Positions 14,645-14,848 of a stretch of 14,848 nucleotides of DNA are shown in pieces; position 1 is the stretch's first letter, and each line of letters starts with the position of its first letter. The notes under the pieces are model-generated. The model was given only the letters and a program-made list of their open reading frames with translations. It had not been told where the DNA came from and did no database searches. The DNA lies in NCBI GenBank assembly GCA_016208345.1, contig JACQYG010000141.1, forward strand, positions 1 through 14,848, read 5' to 3'. The DNA is from Chloroflexota bacterium. Its GTDB lineage: Bacteria > Chloroflexota > DTOL01 > JACQYG01. Position numbers and translations under genes: made by a program.

Positions 14645-14645
14645 A
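14632..14645. promoter_or_regulatory. LacI-family operator, one mismatch from perfect palindrome
   Basis: TGTAAGCGTTTACA differs by one base from the perfect TGTAAACGTTTACA operator at 5064-5077. It starts 5 bp downstream of the -10 box at 14651-14656, so a bound repressor would block initiation. It ties the transporter operon to the LacI gene in this window. Confidence 0.85.
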
Positions 14646-14650
14646 CAACC

Positions 14651-14679
14651 AGTATAGCACAATGCATGCCGTTTGTCAA
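14651..14679 (-). promoter_or_regulatory. Sigma70-type promoter of the transporter operon
   Basis: On the minus strand TTGACA (14674-14679, perfect) and TATACT (14651-14656, one mismatch) are separated by 17 bp, the optimum. The LacI operator covers the start point near 14644. It should drive everything from the binding protein at 14300 to the ATPase ending at 5272. Confidence 0.85.
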
Positions 14680-14848
14680 CGCTACTGTAGATTTCCTTCC
14701 TGGATTTGGCGTGGAGAACGCGGTCAAGGTGCTGAAAGGCGAGACCATCTCCAAGCGCATCGACACCGGCACGCTCCTGGTGGACAAGTCCAACGCCGAT
14801 ACGTACAAGGAGCCCTTGCCTCTCCTGGTCGCGGAGGGCCGGTTCATA
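14666..14848 (+). pseudogene. C-terminal fragment of an RbsB-like sugar-binding protein
   Basis: The plus strand reads F-V-N-A-T-V-D-F-L-P, then GVENAVKVLKGETISKRIDT, then GTLLVDKSNADTYK. This pattern (G-V-E-N-A-V-K-x-L-x-G-E ... I-D-T-G-x-x-L-V-D-K-x-N-A-D) is the C-terminal end of ribose/xylose-type periplasmic sugar-binding proteins. Nothing of the other 250 or so residues lies upstream: the first homologous codons overlap the -35 box of the minus-strand promoter. The frame stays open to the window edge with E-P-L-P-L-L-V-A-E-G-R-F-I, which does not look like the family. An ATG at 14666 is available but has no ribosome-binding site. Most likely a gene remnant; the right edge of the window hides its end. 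Confidence 0.6.

Noticed and set aside
1..14848. CRISPR array, tRNA, rRNA, integrase or insertion-sequence transposase
   Set aside because: No regularly spaced repeats of CRISPR type, no tRNA or rRNA-like stretch, and no transposase or integrase motif was seen on either strand.

Overview
The window looks like part of a bacterial chromosome of fairly high GC content, dense with genes, and nearly all of them read on the minus strand. Several things point tentatively to a Chloroflexota-type bacterium (Anaerolineae or a relative) or another thermophile-associated lineage. These are the lipoprotein starts of the form C-G-P-T-P, low-complexity intergenic repeats built from GAGTGATGAG-like words, and an inositol-type dehydrogenase resembling the Thermotoga enzyme. 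There is no rRNA or other taxonomic marker, so this is only an inference.

Layout in the direction of transcription, from high to low coordinates. The right edge (about 14666-14848, plus strand) holds the C-terminal piece of an RbsB-like sugar-binding protein. Next to it lies a consensus sigma70 promoter on the minus strand (14651-14679) with a LacI-type operator over the start point (14632-14645). A structured leader of about 340 nt follows (14301-14644). Then comes transporter A: a solute-binding lipoprotein (13281-14300), a two-domain permease (11706-13133) and an ATPase (10439-11542). A zinc-dependent sugar/polyol dehydrogenase follows (9406-10431). Transporter B comes next: binding lipoprotein (8104-9261), two single permeases (7164-7982 and 6337-7152) and an ATPase (5272-6333). 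After a 257-nt gap with a second promoter and operator (5064-5113) comes a second block: a LacI-family regulator (4010-5014), an IolM-like scyllo-inosose dehydrogenase (2808-3962), a metallo-beta-lactamase-fold hydrolase (1989-2747), glycogen synthase glgA (529-1992), a two-CBS-domain protein (120-479) and the start of a creatininase-superfamily protein that resembles IolN (1-103).

The likely logic is a LacI-controlled uptake and oxidation locus for a cyclitol, polyol or sugar (or its phosphate). The two promoters share the same design: TTGACA, a 17-18 bp spacer, TATAAT or TATACT, then TGTAARCGTTTACA 5-6 bp downstream. The regulator therefore probably controls both blocks and itself. An IolM-like and an IolN-like gene on one transcript suggest the Thermotoga-type inositol route (scyllo-inosose to 3-dehydro-scyllo-inosose to 5-keto-L-gluconate).

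The most unusual point is damage in both transporters. The transporter A permease loses its last membrane segment at a junction with a 49-codon fragment of a different ABC ATPase lying in the opposite direction (11562-11711). The transporter B ATPase has an in-frame TAA at codon 10 (6304-6306), just before the P-loop. The lesions fall in different components, so transporter B could in principle run on the intact ATPase of transporter A. Either lesion could also be an assembly or sequencing error.
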